64,000 bases of DNA, taken from DAOMNO01 sp035443885. Lineage in GTDB: Bacteria; Planctomycetota; Phycisphaerae; Phycisphaerales; SM1A02. Location of the stretch: NCBI GenBank assembly GCA_035443885.1, contig DAOMNO010000003.1, forward strand, positions 62,001 to 126,000. The letters are read 5' to 3'. This document shows, one piece after another, positions 25,946 through 33,503 of this stretch. The notes beneath the pieces were generated by a model. It saw only the letters and a list, made by a program, of their open reading frames with translations, had not been told where the DNA came from and searched no databases. A program made the position numbers and the translations under genes. Each line of letters starts with the position of its first letter. Position 1 is the first letter of the stretch.

Positions 25946-27529
25946 TTAACCCAACGGCCCTGCAGCGCGGACAGCATCCGTAATCTTGTACTTCGCGTCG
26001 TTCTGGCGGAACAGCGACGCAAGCTGCTTCGCCTTCGCGTCGTACGCCGCCTTGTCCTTCCACGTGTTGCGCGGGTTCAGCACTTCGTCCGGCACGTTCG
26101 GGGCGTGTGTCGGCATGTTCAGGCCGAAGATGGGGTGCTTCTCAAACTTCACATTGCGAAGTGAGCCATCAAGAATCGCTGTAACAAACGCGCGCGTGTA
26201 GGCAAGCTTGAAGCGATGGCCTTCGCCATACGGCCCGCCCGTCCAGCCCGTATTGAGCAGCCACACGTCTGCATCGTGCTGCTCAATGCGCTCCGCCAGC
26301 ATCTGAGCGTACACCATCGCAGGGCGCGGGAAGAACGGCGCGCCAAAACACGATGAGAAGTTCGGCTGCGGCTCGGTTACGCCTGCTTCCGTTCCCGCCA
26401 GCTTCGAGGTGTAGCCGTTGATGAAGTAATACATCGCCTGCTCACGCGAGAGCTTGCTGACAGGCGGCAACACGCCGAATGCGTCTGCCGTGAGGAAGAT
26501 GACGTTCTTCGGGTGCCCGCCGACCGACGGAATCTTCGCGTTCTCGATGAACGAGACGGGATAGGTAACTCGGGTGTTCTCGGTTTTCTTCGCGGAGTCG
26601 TAATCCGGCACGCGCGTGTCGGGGTCGATGATGACGTTCTCCAGCACGGAGCCGAACCGGATGGCATTCCAGATTTCCGGCTCACCTTCCTTGCTGAGCT
26701 TGATGCACTTGGCGTAGCAGCCGCCTTCGATGTTGAACACGCCCTGATCGCTCCAGCCGTGCTCGTCATCGCCGATCAACATGCGGTTGGGATCGGCGGA
26801 GAGCGTGGTTTTACCCGTGCCGGAAAGGCCGAAGAAGAGCGCAACGTTCGTTGGGTCGTTCTTGGCAACGTTCGCAGAGCAGTGCATGGGGAAGACCTGC
26901 ATGTCGGGCAGGTCGTAGTTCATGGCATAGAAGATCGACTTCTTGATCTCGCCAGCGTATCGCGTGCCGATGATGATGACCTTGCGCTGCTCAAGCGATT
27001 GCAGAATCGCGAGCGGAGCCTTGAGGCCGTATTCCGCGAAGTTGGGCAGCTTGAGGTTGCATGCGTTGATGATGGTCCAGTCAGGCTCGAAATCGCTCAG
27101 CGCTTCCACCGGCGCGTTGATGAACAGCGTCTTGGCAAACAGCGAATGCCAGGCTTCTTCCGTGATGACGGAGACCTTCAGGCGATACTTCGGGTCCGCA
27201 CCAGCGTAACCATCGAACCGGAAGAGGTCTTCTCGCTTGTTGAGATGCGCCAGTGCAAGAGCTTCCACGCGAGCGAAGTTCTCGGGCGAGACAGGCTGAT
27301 TGACCTTGCCCCAGTCGATGGTGTCATGAATGCCAGGCGTGTCTTCAAGGAACTTGTCGCCGGGCGAACGGCCCGTGCGCTCGCCGGTGTCGCACACCAG
27401 CGCGCCGTTGGAAGCCAGCACGCCCTCGCCGCGCCGAATCGCCATCTCAATGAGTGCGGCGGCGGACAGATTGCGGTGCATGGTGGCGTTGGGGAAATCC
27501 AGAACGGGAACGGCAGAGGCGGTGGTCAT
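25946..27529 (-). CDS. pckA: Phosphoenolpyruvate carboxykinase (ATP)
   Basis: 527 aa, cytosolic. Converts oxaloacetate plus ATP to PEP, CO2 and ADP. Signatures: NRSPGDKF-type loop (RTGRSPGDKF), GLSGTGKTTLS (Walker A), the Mn ligands within DDEHGWSD, NIEGGCYAK, and the C-terminal 'FTSKLAGTE...EPQPNFSSCFGAPF' region. The open frame runs to 27715, but the ATP-type family starts near the ATG at 27529 (527 aa is the normal length), so I used that. With the citrate synthase, it supports a gluconeogenic or carbon-assimilating physiology. Confidence 0.95.
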   Translation of the reverse strand: MTTASAVPVLDFPNATMHRNLSAAALIEMAIRRGEGVLASNGALVCDTGERTGRSPGDKFLEDTPGIHDTIDWGKVNQPVSPENFARVEALALAHLNKREDLFRFDGYAGADPKYRLKVSVITEEAWHSLFAKTLFINAPVEALSDFEPDWTIINACNLKLPNFAEYGLKAPLAILQSLEQRKVIIIGTRYAGEIKKSIFYAMNYDLPDMQVFPMHCSANVAKNDPTNVALFFGLSGTGKTTLSADPNRMLIGDDEHGWSDQGVFNIEGGCYAKCIKLSKEGEPEIWNAIRFGSVLENVIIDPDTRVPDYDSAKKTENTRVTYPVSFIENAKIPSVGGHPKNVIFLTADAFGVLPPVSKLSREQAMYYFINGYTSKLAGTEAGVTEPQPNFSSCFGAPFFPRPAMVYAQMLAERIEQHDADVWLLNTGWTGGPYGEGHRFKLAYTRAFVTAILDGSLRNVKFEKHPIFGLNMPTHAPNVPDEVLNPRNTWKDKAAYDAKAKQLASLFRQNDAKYKITDAVRAAGPLG

Positions 27530-27793
27530 GGCGAGTACCTGATGATGACAATAAGCGGTGCGATTGATCCCAGCCGGAACGCCAGTTTCGCCAACTGCCG
27601 CGTCCCCCCATCTGAAGGGTCTAGGCTGGTCTGGCGAATCGATGATTGTACCAGATTTCACGATTCGGGCGAGTCCTGAATCGCGCGAATGCAGGCGGAA
27701 AATGGCCTCGCTCAAGAGTCGAACAGGGCTTCCTGAGAGGCGAAAGGACGTTGATCCTTAGGGGCGTATGGCGCTTCAATCTTTCGCAGGCCG
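27530..27793. other. Non-coding region upstream of pckA and the tRNA-His promoter
   Basis: The 310 bp between pckA and tRNA-His holds the pckA upstream sequence and, at its end, the tRNA-His promoter (27794-27820, listed separately). I see no gene, repeat or clear regulatory element in the rest. Confidence 0.5.
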
Positions 27794-27820
27794 TTGACCC
27801 ATGCTGGGGAGCGTTATACT
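27794..27820 (+). promoter_or_regulatory. tRNA-His promoter
   Basis: TTGACC (27794-27799) and TATACT (27815-27820) with 15 bp between, starting about 20 bp before the mature tRNA. The spacing is short for sigma70 but the elements are good and the position fits. Confidence 0.55.
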
Positions 27821-27839
27821 GTCCCGCCTGTCTTGCGAT

Positions 27840-27913
27840 GGCGATCGTAGCTCAGTTGGTAGAGCACCTGGTTGTGGTCCAGGACGTCGCGGGTTCGAGT
27901 CCCGTCGATCGCC
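27840..27913 (+). tRNA. tRNA-His (anticodon GTG)
   Basis: Cloverleaf: 7-bp acceptor stem (27841-27847 with 27906-27912), D-stem GCTC/GAGC, anticodon stem CCTGG/CCAGG with loop TTGTGGT, T-stem GCGGG/CCCGT with TTCGAGT loop. The anticodon GTG reads CAC/CAU. The extra G-1 (27840) facing C73 (27913) is the identity element unique to histidine tRNA. No encoded CCA. Confidence 0.97.
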
Positions 27914-27926
27914 CTTCGAACGCCGA

Positions 27927-27959
27927 GAAGCCCACGGATGGACCTCCGTGGGTTTCTTC
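27927..27959. terminator. Intrinsic terminator after tRNA-His, probably bidirectional
   Basis: Twelve-base-pair stem (27927-27938 with 27945-27956, one G-U pair) and a six-base loop, followed by TTC, between tRNA-His and the convergent gene at 27971. AGAAG on the left and TTTCTTC on the right give short runs for both strands. Confidence 0.75.
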
Positions 27960-27970
27960 ATGCGAGGTGG

Positions 27971-28771
27971 TCAAGCTTCCGCTCGCCACAGCGAACCGCA
28001 CTCTGGACATCGCGCACCAGCCGATGGACCTTTGGCGTATCCACACGTCGTGCAGTGATGCTCGAACCACCAACGCCTTCGCTTTGAGGTCAGCGCAATG
28101 ATGATGCCCGGCCCCGTGAGCCAGATGAGTGCGCACACGGAGAGACACAATGCGGCGGCTGTGCCCGTGGCGCAGTAGCAGTCGGTCTTACGCCGCACCA
28201 TGATGTCGATGGGCGTGACGATCATCACTTCAATCACCGTGCCCGCGAACAACCAGCCGATGACGCGCTCATACCGCCGCTTCCCCGGCTTTCGCCTGGC
28301 GAAGAAAATGATCAGAGGTGTCCAGAGCACCCAGCTCACCAGAACCAAGGGCCACCAGCCGGCCCGCTGCCACCACTCGTGTTCGCTCATCGATACTTCG
28401 TAAACACCCAGGAGCACCAGCAGTTCGGCTACTGCACAAAAGAGCGCGGCTGCAAGCATCCCCCCGACAAACCCCGCCGCCACCATGCTGAGCATGAGGG
28501 AACGGCGTGAGAATGAAGCCATGAGCTCTGGCTTGATGGTGGGAAGCAGAAAAAGCGTCTGCGTCGTGGTCAGCACCGCGGCAGGAAGCACGACAACCAA
28601 CCCGGCTTCCCAGTCTATCCACGGCCAGAGGAATACATGTGCGCTGTGAAAGACCCGCCACGGCTCATCATGGGAGAAGAGTATCAGGCTGCACAACAGC
28701 CAACCGATCTGCGCCACAAGAGCGGTATAGACAATCAGCACGATCGGCAGTAACAGCCATCGCCCGCGCAT
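27971..28771 (-). CDS. Membrane protein with C-terminal zinc ribbon
   Basis: 266 aa. Hydrophobic segments at about 5-30, 50-72, 88-118, 140-160, 178-200 and 205-230 indicate six helices. The end is a zinc ribbon, CTTCGYAKGPSAGARCPECG, so the tail is probably cytoplasmic. No family name recognised; planctomycetes often carry such 'CxxCGY...CPECG' tails. It shares a 22 bp intergenic region with the divergent amidase gene, and TAACGT (28783-28778) ends 6 nt before its ATG. Confidence 0.75.
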   Translation of the reverse strand: MRGRWLLLPIVLIVYTALVAQIGWLLCSLILFSHDEPWRVFHSAHVFLWPWIDWEAGLVVVLPAAVLTTTQTLFLLPTIKPELMASFSRRSLMLSMVAAGFVGGMLAAALFCAVAELLVLLGVYEVSMSEHEWWQRAGWWPLVLVSWVLWTPLIIFFARRKPGKRRYERVIGWLFAGTVIEVMIVTPIDIMVRRKTDCYCATGTAAALCLSVCALIWLTGPGIIIALTSKRRRWWFEHHCTTCGYAKGPSAGARCPECGSLWRAEA

Positions 28772-28793
28772 GGCAACACGTTACCATGTCCCC
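28772..28793. promoter_or_regulatory. Divergent leaderless promoter pair
   Basis: In 22 bp, a minus-strand TAACGT (28783-28778) ends 6 nt before the ATG of the zinc-ribbon gene, and a plus-strand TACCAT (28782-28787) ends 6 nt before the ATG of the amidase gene. The hexamers overlap, so transcription in the two directions should be mutually exclusive or competing. Confidence 0.55.
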
Positions 28794-29591
28794 ATGCGAT
28801 TCGCAGCAGTCCAGTTCGACATCGTCTGGGAAAACAAACCTGCGAACCACGCGATCGTCGAGCGCATGATCGACGAAGCGCAGCCTGCGATTCCGCGCGG
28901 CGCATTCGTCCTGCTGCCTGAACTGGGCGACACCGGCTTCAGCTTCAATCTCGACCGCATCGTCGATGATCGCTCTTTGACGTGGGCGAGGGAACTCGCA
29001 CGAACGCGCAGCATCTGGCTGCAGCACGGTTTCGCACAGCGCGGCGAGGATCAGCGAGGCCGCAACTGCGCTGCCATCATCGCGCCGACCGGCGATGTGA
29101 TCGGCCACTACGAAAAAGTGCACCCGTTCAGCTTCGGGCGCGAAGTCGAGCATTACACCGGCGGCGACCATCAGCTCATCGCGCGATGCGGCGAGATGAC
29201 AGTCTGCCCCGCCATCTGCTACGACCTTCGCTTTCCTGAGTTATGGCGACTCGGCGCACTCGGCGGGGCGCAGGCCTTCACCATCGGCGCAAGCTGGCCC
29301 GCAGCAAGGCAGCATCACTGGCGCAGCCTGCTGATCGCGAGAGCGATTGAAAACCAGGCGTATGTCGTCGCAGTCAACCGTGTGGGGAACGATCCGCATC
29401 TGCCGTATGCGGGCGGCTCGATGATCGTCTCGCCCATGGGTGAGATTCTCGCGGAAGCGGGCGAATCGCCTGCCGTCATTCAGGCTGACCTCGACCCCGC
29501 AGCCCTCAATGTGTGGCGGAGCAAGTTCCCCGCCTTAGCGGACATTCACAGGAACCTGCTGGGGGAAATCACGACGGTTCGGCCCACTTGA
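28794..29591 (+). CDS. Carbon-nitrogen hydrolase (omega-amidase/nitrilase superfamily)
   Basis: 265 aa, cytosolic. Glu-Lys-Cys catalytic triad: Glu in LLPELGDTGFSF, Lys in HYEKVHPFSFG and Cys in PAICYDLRFPELW. The set of motifs and the size fit omega-amidase (YafV/Nit2-like), which hydrolyses 2-oxoglutaramate or related amides. The start ATG 28794 is chosen because a TACCAT hexamer (28782-28787) ends exactly 6 nt upstream. The frame is open from 28770, but no supporting start precedes it. Confidence 0.88.
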   Translation: MRFAAVQFDIVWENKPANHAIVERMIDEAQPAIPRGAFVLLPELGDTGFSFNLDRIVDDRSLTWARELARTRSIWLQHGFAQRGEDQRGRNCAAIIAPTGDVIGHYEKVHPFSFGREVEHYTGGDHQLIARCGEMTVCPAICYDLRFPELWRLGALGGAQAFTIGASWPAARQHHWRSLLIARAIENQAYVVAVNRVGNDPHLPYAGGSMIVSPMGEILAEAGESPAVIQADLDPAALNVWRSKFPALADIHRNLLGEITTVRPT

Positions 29592-29603
29592 TTACGATGG
29601 GGC

Positions 29604-29631
29604 TTGACATCGGCGCGGGCCGCTCTACTCT
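29604..29631 (+). promoter_or_regulatory. tRNA-Phe promoter
   Basis: TTGACA (29604-29609) and TACTCT (29626-29631), 16 bp apart, ending 10 bp before the mature tRNA. Strong match to a sigma70 promoter. Confidence 0.75.
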
Positions 29632-29641
29632 TCCCATTCGC

Positions 29642-29714
29642 GGCGAGATAGCTCAGTTGGTAGAGCACCGCATTGAAAATGCGGGTGTCCCCGGTTCAAG
29701 TCCGGGTCTCGCCA
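29642..29714 (+). tRNA. tRNA-Phe (anticodon GAA)
   Basis: Acceptor GGCGAGA (29642-29648) pairs with TCTCGCC (29707-29713), D-stem GCTC/GAGC, anticodon stem CCGCA/TGCGG with loop TTGAAAA reading UUC/UUU, T-stem CCCGG/CCGGG with TTCAAGT loop. Discriminator A29714. No encoded CCA. A GC-rich terminator follows at 29726. Confidence 0.97.
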
Positions 29715-29725
29715 TTACGAAAAAC

Positions 29726-29752
29726 GCCCGCCCTCATTGGGGCGGGCATTTT
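29726..29752 (+). terminator. Intrinsic terminator after tRNA-Phe
   Basis: GCCCGCCC (29726-29733) and GGGCGGGC (29740-29747) form an 8-bp all-GC stem with a six-base loop, flanked by AAAA on the left and TTTTC on the right. It lies between tRNA-Phe and the convergent MshEN gene and can serve both. Confidence 0.85.
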
Positions 29753-29776
29753 CGTTGGCCGATTGCGACAGAGCGA

Positions 29777-30280
29777 CTATCCCGCCTGGCTCATCGGCAT
29801 GAAGAGCCGATCCAGCCCGTCGTCGTTGACAGACTCCGCCGTCATCCCCGGCAGCGGATAGTGCTTGCACAGCGCTTCGCCCAGCGAGCGAGGCGGAGCC
29901 ATCACGACATACAGCGGCACGCCCAGCGAGCGCGTAGCGAACCGCAGCGCACGCCGCAGATGCAATCGAGTCGTCGCCAGCATCAGCTCGCGATCATCGA
30001 AGCGAATCGGCAGAATGCGGAACTGCCATGCCTGCCGTCTCGTAACCAGAGCCTTCGCTGCATCGTCGTACACCTCGATCATTGGATCGACGGTGCGCGT
30101 GAGACCGGCGTACTGAAACGCCCATGCGTCTTCGATCGCTTCAGGCGAGATGTTATAGAGCTGCTCACAGAGCAGGCCGAACGGTTTGTGATCGTTCTGC
30201 TGCTGCTCCAGAATGCGCTCCACCTGCTCGCGCGAAAGCACGCCCTGATCCACAAGAACTTGTCCGAGTCGAAGTTCCAT
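29777..30280 (-). CDS. Stand-alone MshEN/GspE N-terminal-domain protein
   Basis: 167 aa from the ATG at 30280, chosen for the GGAGG ribosome site about 8-10 nt upstream; the open frame upstream to 30535 has no coding character. The sequence is a MshEN domain, normally the N-terminus of type II secretion and type IV pilus ATPases: RLGQVLVDQGVLSREQVERILEQQ, then 'FGLLCEQLYNISPEAIEDAWAFQYAG', 'LPIRFDDRELMLATT'. The ATPase part is absent. In some bacteria MshEN binds cyclic di-GMP, so a regulatory adaptor is possible, as is a partner for a distant pilus ATPase. No signal peptide. Confidence 0.72.
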   Translation of the reverse strand: MELRLGQVLVDQGVLSREQVERILEQQQNDHKPFGLLCEQLYNISPEAIEDAWAFQYAGLTRTVDPMIEVYDDAAKALVTRRQAWQFRILPIRFDDRELMLATTRLHLRRALRFATRSLGVPLYVVMAPPRSLGEALCKHYPLPGMTAESVNDDGLDRLFMPMSQAG

Positions 30281-30585
30281 CCAGTCCGGCCTCCTTCCGC
30301 CTCCTTGCGTGCGCAGCCGGATGACCGGATTGCTCACGCCGTGATCTATCGGCGGGAACTGCGACCAGAACAGTGGCAAGAGCGCGTTCTGCGCAAAGCG
30401 TCGCCCGAACGTGCCGGATGGGACGACTGGTTCGCATTGGCAAGATGGAAGAAATAACACTGTGAGAACGCCGCGCTGCATGGCTACGCAGGCGATCGCT
30501 CTGCATCCGCAGCGCAGCAGCCCCCTGAACACCACGAATGACGTATTTTCTCGCCCCCGCCACTGGCGCGTTGGAATACCATGCG
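30281..30585. other. Intergenic region between the MshEN and coaC genes
   Basis: About 305 bp. Open frames here (including the upstream extension of the MshEN frame) lack start support and recognisable protein motifs. I see no promoter, repeat or RNA gene that I can support beyond the MshEN ribosome site. Confidence 0.4.
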
Positions 30586-31173
30586 TTATCGCACGTTCCG
30601 CAGGCGGTGTTCCACGGCTCCGAGAATCTCCTCAGGCTCCGCAAGCCGCCCCGCCCCATCCGTGCGGCACGCCTGCCAGCCCACGCCCGGTGCAATAATC
30701 TCAAACCCATCTTCACGAAGCTGCTTCAGATTACGCTGCGTCGAAGGCTGATTCAGCATGACCTCGTTCATTGAAGGGGCGAGAAGAATCGGCTGGCGTT
30801 TCAGATCAACCGCGGATGCGATGAGACTCACCACATCATCCGTTCTGCCATGCGCGAGTTTAGCAAGCATATCCATTGTGCACGGGGCGATAAGCATGAG
30901 GTCCGCGCTGCGCGCCAGGCTGATATGCTGCGGATCGCTGGATTCAATATGCGTCCATTGACTGTCGTACACAGGCCTGCCGGAGAGAGCCTGAAACGTC
31001 AGCGGCGTGACGAACCTCGCTGCGCTTTCAGTCATCGCAACCGTTACTTCCGCCCCTGCCTGCGCAAGGCGACTGACGACCGTCGCCACCTTGTAGCATG
31101 CAATGCCACCGCTCGCACCAACGATGATGCGCCGACCTGAAACGCCTGGGTGGATTGACGGTGTCTGTGCCAT
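30586..31173 (-). CDS. coaC: Phosphopantothenoylcysteine decarboxylase (CoaC), stand-alone flavoprotein
   Basis: 195 aa. FMN-dependent decarboxylation in coenzyme A synthesis, cytosolic. Motifs: GRRIIVGASGGIACYKV at the N-terminus, SADLMLIAPCTMDMLAKLAHG, PSMNEVMLNQPSTQRN (the PxMN motif) and the substrate-recognition clamp ACRTDGAGRLAEPEEI. In most bacteria this is the N-terminal half of the CoaBC fusion; here the CoaB synthetase is not fused and must lie elsewhere. Downstream of rpoZ, the usual rpoZ-coaBC order. UbiX is the nearest alternative but the clamp motif favours CoaC. Confidence 0.85.
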   Translation of the reverse strand: MAQTPSIHPGVSGRRIIVGASGGIACYKVATVVSRLAQAGAEVTVAMTESAARFVTPLTFQALSGRPVYDSQWTHIESSDPQHISLARSADLMLIAPCTMDMLAKLAHGRTDDVVSLIASAVDLKRQPILLAPSMNEVMLNQPSTQRNLKQLREDGFEIIAPGVGWQACRTDGAGRLAEPEEILGAVEHRLRNVR

Positions 31174-31194
31174 CGGCTGTGCGCCGACTGCCGG

Positions 31195-31422
31195 TTACTT
31201 GACGCGCGGCGCCTTGTAGCCGGTTTCGGACCAGTCCGGAGCGATCTTTTCCTGCACGATCTCCTCGATGACGAGTTCGAGATCAGTGCGGCCGTCTCGG
31301 GGAATCAGCGGGCGAGCGCCGTCAACCACCAACTCCTTCAGGCGACGCTGAATGAGCGCGGTGAGCTTGAACCGGCCGCCCATCTTCTTCACGATTTCAT
31401 CACTCTTGAGGGCTTCGATCAT
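31195..31422 (-). CDS. rpoZ: DNA-directed RNA polymerase omega subunit
   Basis: 75 aa, from the ATG at 31422. Opens MIEALKSDEIVKKMGGRFKLTALIQRRLKELVVDGARPL, the omega helix with the conserved KxxTAxxRR-like pattern, and ends in an acidic then basic tail. A TACAAT hexamer at 31468-31463 on the minus strand lies 40 nt upstream, so the transcript would begin inside the longer open frame to 31515, which rules out that earlier start for that promoter. Promotes RNA polymerase assembly. Lies 21 bp upstream of coaC. Confidence 0.82.
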   Translation of the reverse strand: MIEALKSDEIVKKMGGRFKLTALIQRRLKELVVDGARPLIPRDGRTDLELVIEEIVQEKIAPDWSETGYKAPRVK

Positions 31423-31542
31423 TGGGGTGGCACCGTACGGGTAGGAAAATGCGGAAGCGGGCATTGTACCCGAACCGGGCCGCCGGGTCGAGCGGTGCGG
31501 AACCACTCCACCCACCCCAACCCCTCAGCCTCACGCCCCAAC

Positions 31543-32589
31543 CTACCCCCCGATAATCCAGAGCCAGTCATCGAACAGGAACTCGATCCGCCGCGTCAGC
31601 AGCGTAATGCGGCCCATGACGGTGTACGCGAAGCCCGCGCCGAAGGTGATCATCAGCACCCAGATGCCCACGCGTGCCGTGCGACCGACGAATCCTTTGT
31701 GCTCGATTGAGAAGAAAAAGTACGTCAGGCAGGCCAGCGTGCCGAGCAGGATGGTGATGTTGCGAAGCGACATCCAGAAACTGAAATCGCCCGCGTCATA
31801 CACCGCCAGCGGCATGATCGACGCCTGAATCTGGAGCGCGAAGTCCGCCTGAAGGAAGCCGATCAGCCGCAGCCCCGCCGTGATGCCGATGATGAACGCG
31901 AGCGGCCATCGGGCGATCCACGCGCCCGCTGGCGCGAGACGCCACAGCAGCATCACGCCGAGAATCAGGGGGACGAGGTACCACAGGTCGCGATCAATCG
32001 AATGCTCCGGCAGGAAGTATTCGCGAATGCCTTCGGGCCAAAGGCGGCCGAAGAGATTGGGCACGAGCATCGTCCAGAAGCCGACGACCATGTAATACGC
32101 CGCCGATGCACCGACGACGAAAGACTCCGCCACTTTGTAGAACGGATTGTCGCGATAGAGGAACGAGAAGATGCACAATGTGAGCAGCGCGGCCAGCCAC
32201 ACACCCAGCGTGCGCGGCAGGCTGAAGCTCACCATCGGATTGTTCGGTGCGCCTCGGCGCGCATCGCGAACAAGACTCCACTCCTTCTGAGGCGTGCGCA
32301 CAACGGCTTCCGCCAGTTCAGCTTCGCTGGCGTGCTCCGCCTGCAAGGGTGAAAGCACCTTCTGCCCCGTTGTGGGATCAGCCCAGCGGCGGGTCGTCGT
32401 GCCGTCTTCATCTTTTGTAACGGTCCACACCGCAACTTCCGGCGCAAACACCGCCACCGCGCCGGTTCGCTCCATGTAGCGCAAACCGGGGAAGCTGCCG
32501 CGCATCATCGTGTGGGCCGCAACCCAGCCGATGAGTGCAATCGCCATCAGCGAGAACAGAACCGTAACAACAACGTGCTCGCGTTTCAT
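31543..32589 (-). CDS. Multi-pass membrane protein (MutL/DUF6754 cluster, last gene)
   Basis: 348 aa. A signal-anchor helix (VVVTVLFSLMAIALIGWVAA) is followed by a ~100-residue exported segment with a GTTTRRWADPTTGQ-type stretch. Then come about seven helices from ~125 on, including 'LGVWLAALLTLCIFSFLYR', 'WYLVPLILGVMLLWRLA' and 'VGIWVLMITFGAGFAYTV'. No enzymatic motif is visible. Its ATG overlaps the stop of the preceding gene (ATGA, 32586-32589), so expression is coupled. Function unknown; probably part of a membrane complex encoded by the eight-gene cluster. Confidence 0.8.
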   Translation of the reverse strand: MKREHVVVTVLFSLMAIALIGWVAAHTMMRGSFPGLRYMERTGAVAVFAPEVAVWTVTKDEDGTTTRRWADPTTGQKVLSPLQAEHASEAELAEAVVRTPQKEWSLVRDARRGAPNNPMVSFSLPRTLGVWLAALLTLCIFSFLYRDNPFYKVAESFVVGASAAYYMVVGFWTMLVPNLFGRLWPEGIREYFLPEHSIDRDLWYLVPLILGVMLLWRLAPAGAWIARWPLAFIIGITAGLRLIGFLQADFALQIQASIMPLAVYDAGDFSFWMSLRNITILLGTLACLTYFFFSIEHKGFVGRTARVGIWVLMITFGAGFAYTVMGRITLLTRRIEFLFDDWLWIIGG

Positions 32590-33458
32590 CGGTTGCCTCC
32601 TGTGCGCGGACGGCGACGCTCAAGGAAGAAAATCACGTTGCCCAGAACGATCAACCCCAGCATGAGCACGTGCGCGGAAAGCTGCGGCCCCATGCGACGC
32701 AATGCCGACTGATACTGCTTGTCTGCGTACCTCGGATACGCCTTGCCCAGCGCGGCTTCATACTCCGCCGCGCCCTTGATTGCAGGCAACATGCCGATCA
32801 ACTGCCCGGGCACATATGGATAAAGATACGGCGCGCTCACGCCTGTTACGCCGCCGACGATTTTGATGTCGGGATAAGGCGTCGCTGCGTACTGCACCCA
32901 TTCCTTCGTGCCTGGATATCCCGCGCCGACACTGATGACCAGATCAACTTCCTGCAGGTTGCGCACACCGCGCGTGATCGGGAAGACGGCGAGCGGTCTG
33001 CCGAGCCTCGCATCCACCGGAAACTGCTTGGACAGGTCCGTAACGATGAGTTTGATCGCCGCCTCGAAGCCGGGACCGAACCCGATGTTGAGATAGTTCT
33101 CGCCATACACGTATGTGTCGGCAAACTCCGTCTCAATGATGTTGGTGGCGTCCTGCGTAATCATCGGACCGCCAAACGGCCACAGCGTCATGAAGATGAG
33201 CCGATGGCCGAGCAGCGCACAATGCCGCGTCATCGCTCGCGACATCGGGCCGAGTTCCGGCTGGCTCGCCGGGTCGTAGTCCAGCGACATCAGCACGACG
33301 GAGTTTGGCGGCAGATTCTCGATGGCGTCGAACACATCCTGCACGATCGGTGTCGGCGATTCGGGCAGCGTCGGTTGCAGCAGCACGGGGATCGCCACAG
33401 CCAGGAACATGGCCAGGAAGATCCACCGACGGTCGAGACGAGTGAGTTTGTCAAGCAC
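32586..33458 (-). CDS. Membrane protein with large exported Rossmann-like domain (MutL/DUF6754 cluster)
   Basis: 290 aa starting at GTG 33458, chosen because GGAGAG lies 7 nt before it (a longer open frame to 33491 lacks that support). One N-terminal helix (WIFLAMFLAVAIPVLL) and one C-terminal helix (HVLMLGLIVLGNVIFFL) bracket a ~210-residue domain that is probably periplasmic. It contains alternating strands (VVLMSLDYDP, LIFMTLWPFGG, PLAVFPITRG, VDLVISVGAGYPGTKEW, DIKIVGGVTGV) resembling a nucleotide- or ligand-binding Rossmann-like fold. No family recognised. Overlaps the next gene. Confidence 0.78.
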   Translation of the reverse strand: MLDKLTRLDRRWIFLAMFLAVAIPVLLQPTLPESPTPIVQDVFDAIENLPPNSVVLMSLDYDPASQPELGPMSRAMTRHCALLGHRLIFMTLWPFGGPMITQDATNIIETEFADTYVYGENYLNIGFGPGFEAAIKLIVTDLSKQFPVDARLGRPLAVFPITRGVRNLQEVDLVISVGAGYPGTKEWVQYAATPYPDIKIVGGVTGVSAPYLYPYVPGQLIGMLPAIKGAAEYEAALGKAYPRYADKQYQSALRRMGPQLSAHVLMLGLIVLGNVIFFLERRRPRTGGNR

Positions 33459-33503
33459 GTTGCAACTCTCCAATATCCGGTGCAAACACAACCGATGCGC
33501 GAA

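Noticed and set aside
25946..27715. 589-aa version of PEP carboxykinase with an extended N-terminus
   Set aside because: The extra 62 residues do not resemble the family, which starts close to MTTASAVPVLDF. The 527-aa form has the standard length.
29513..30457. 314-codon plus-strand frame covering tRNA-Phe
   Set aside because: It crosses a clear tRNA and terminator and the MshEN gene on the other strand, so it cannot be a real gene.
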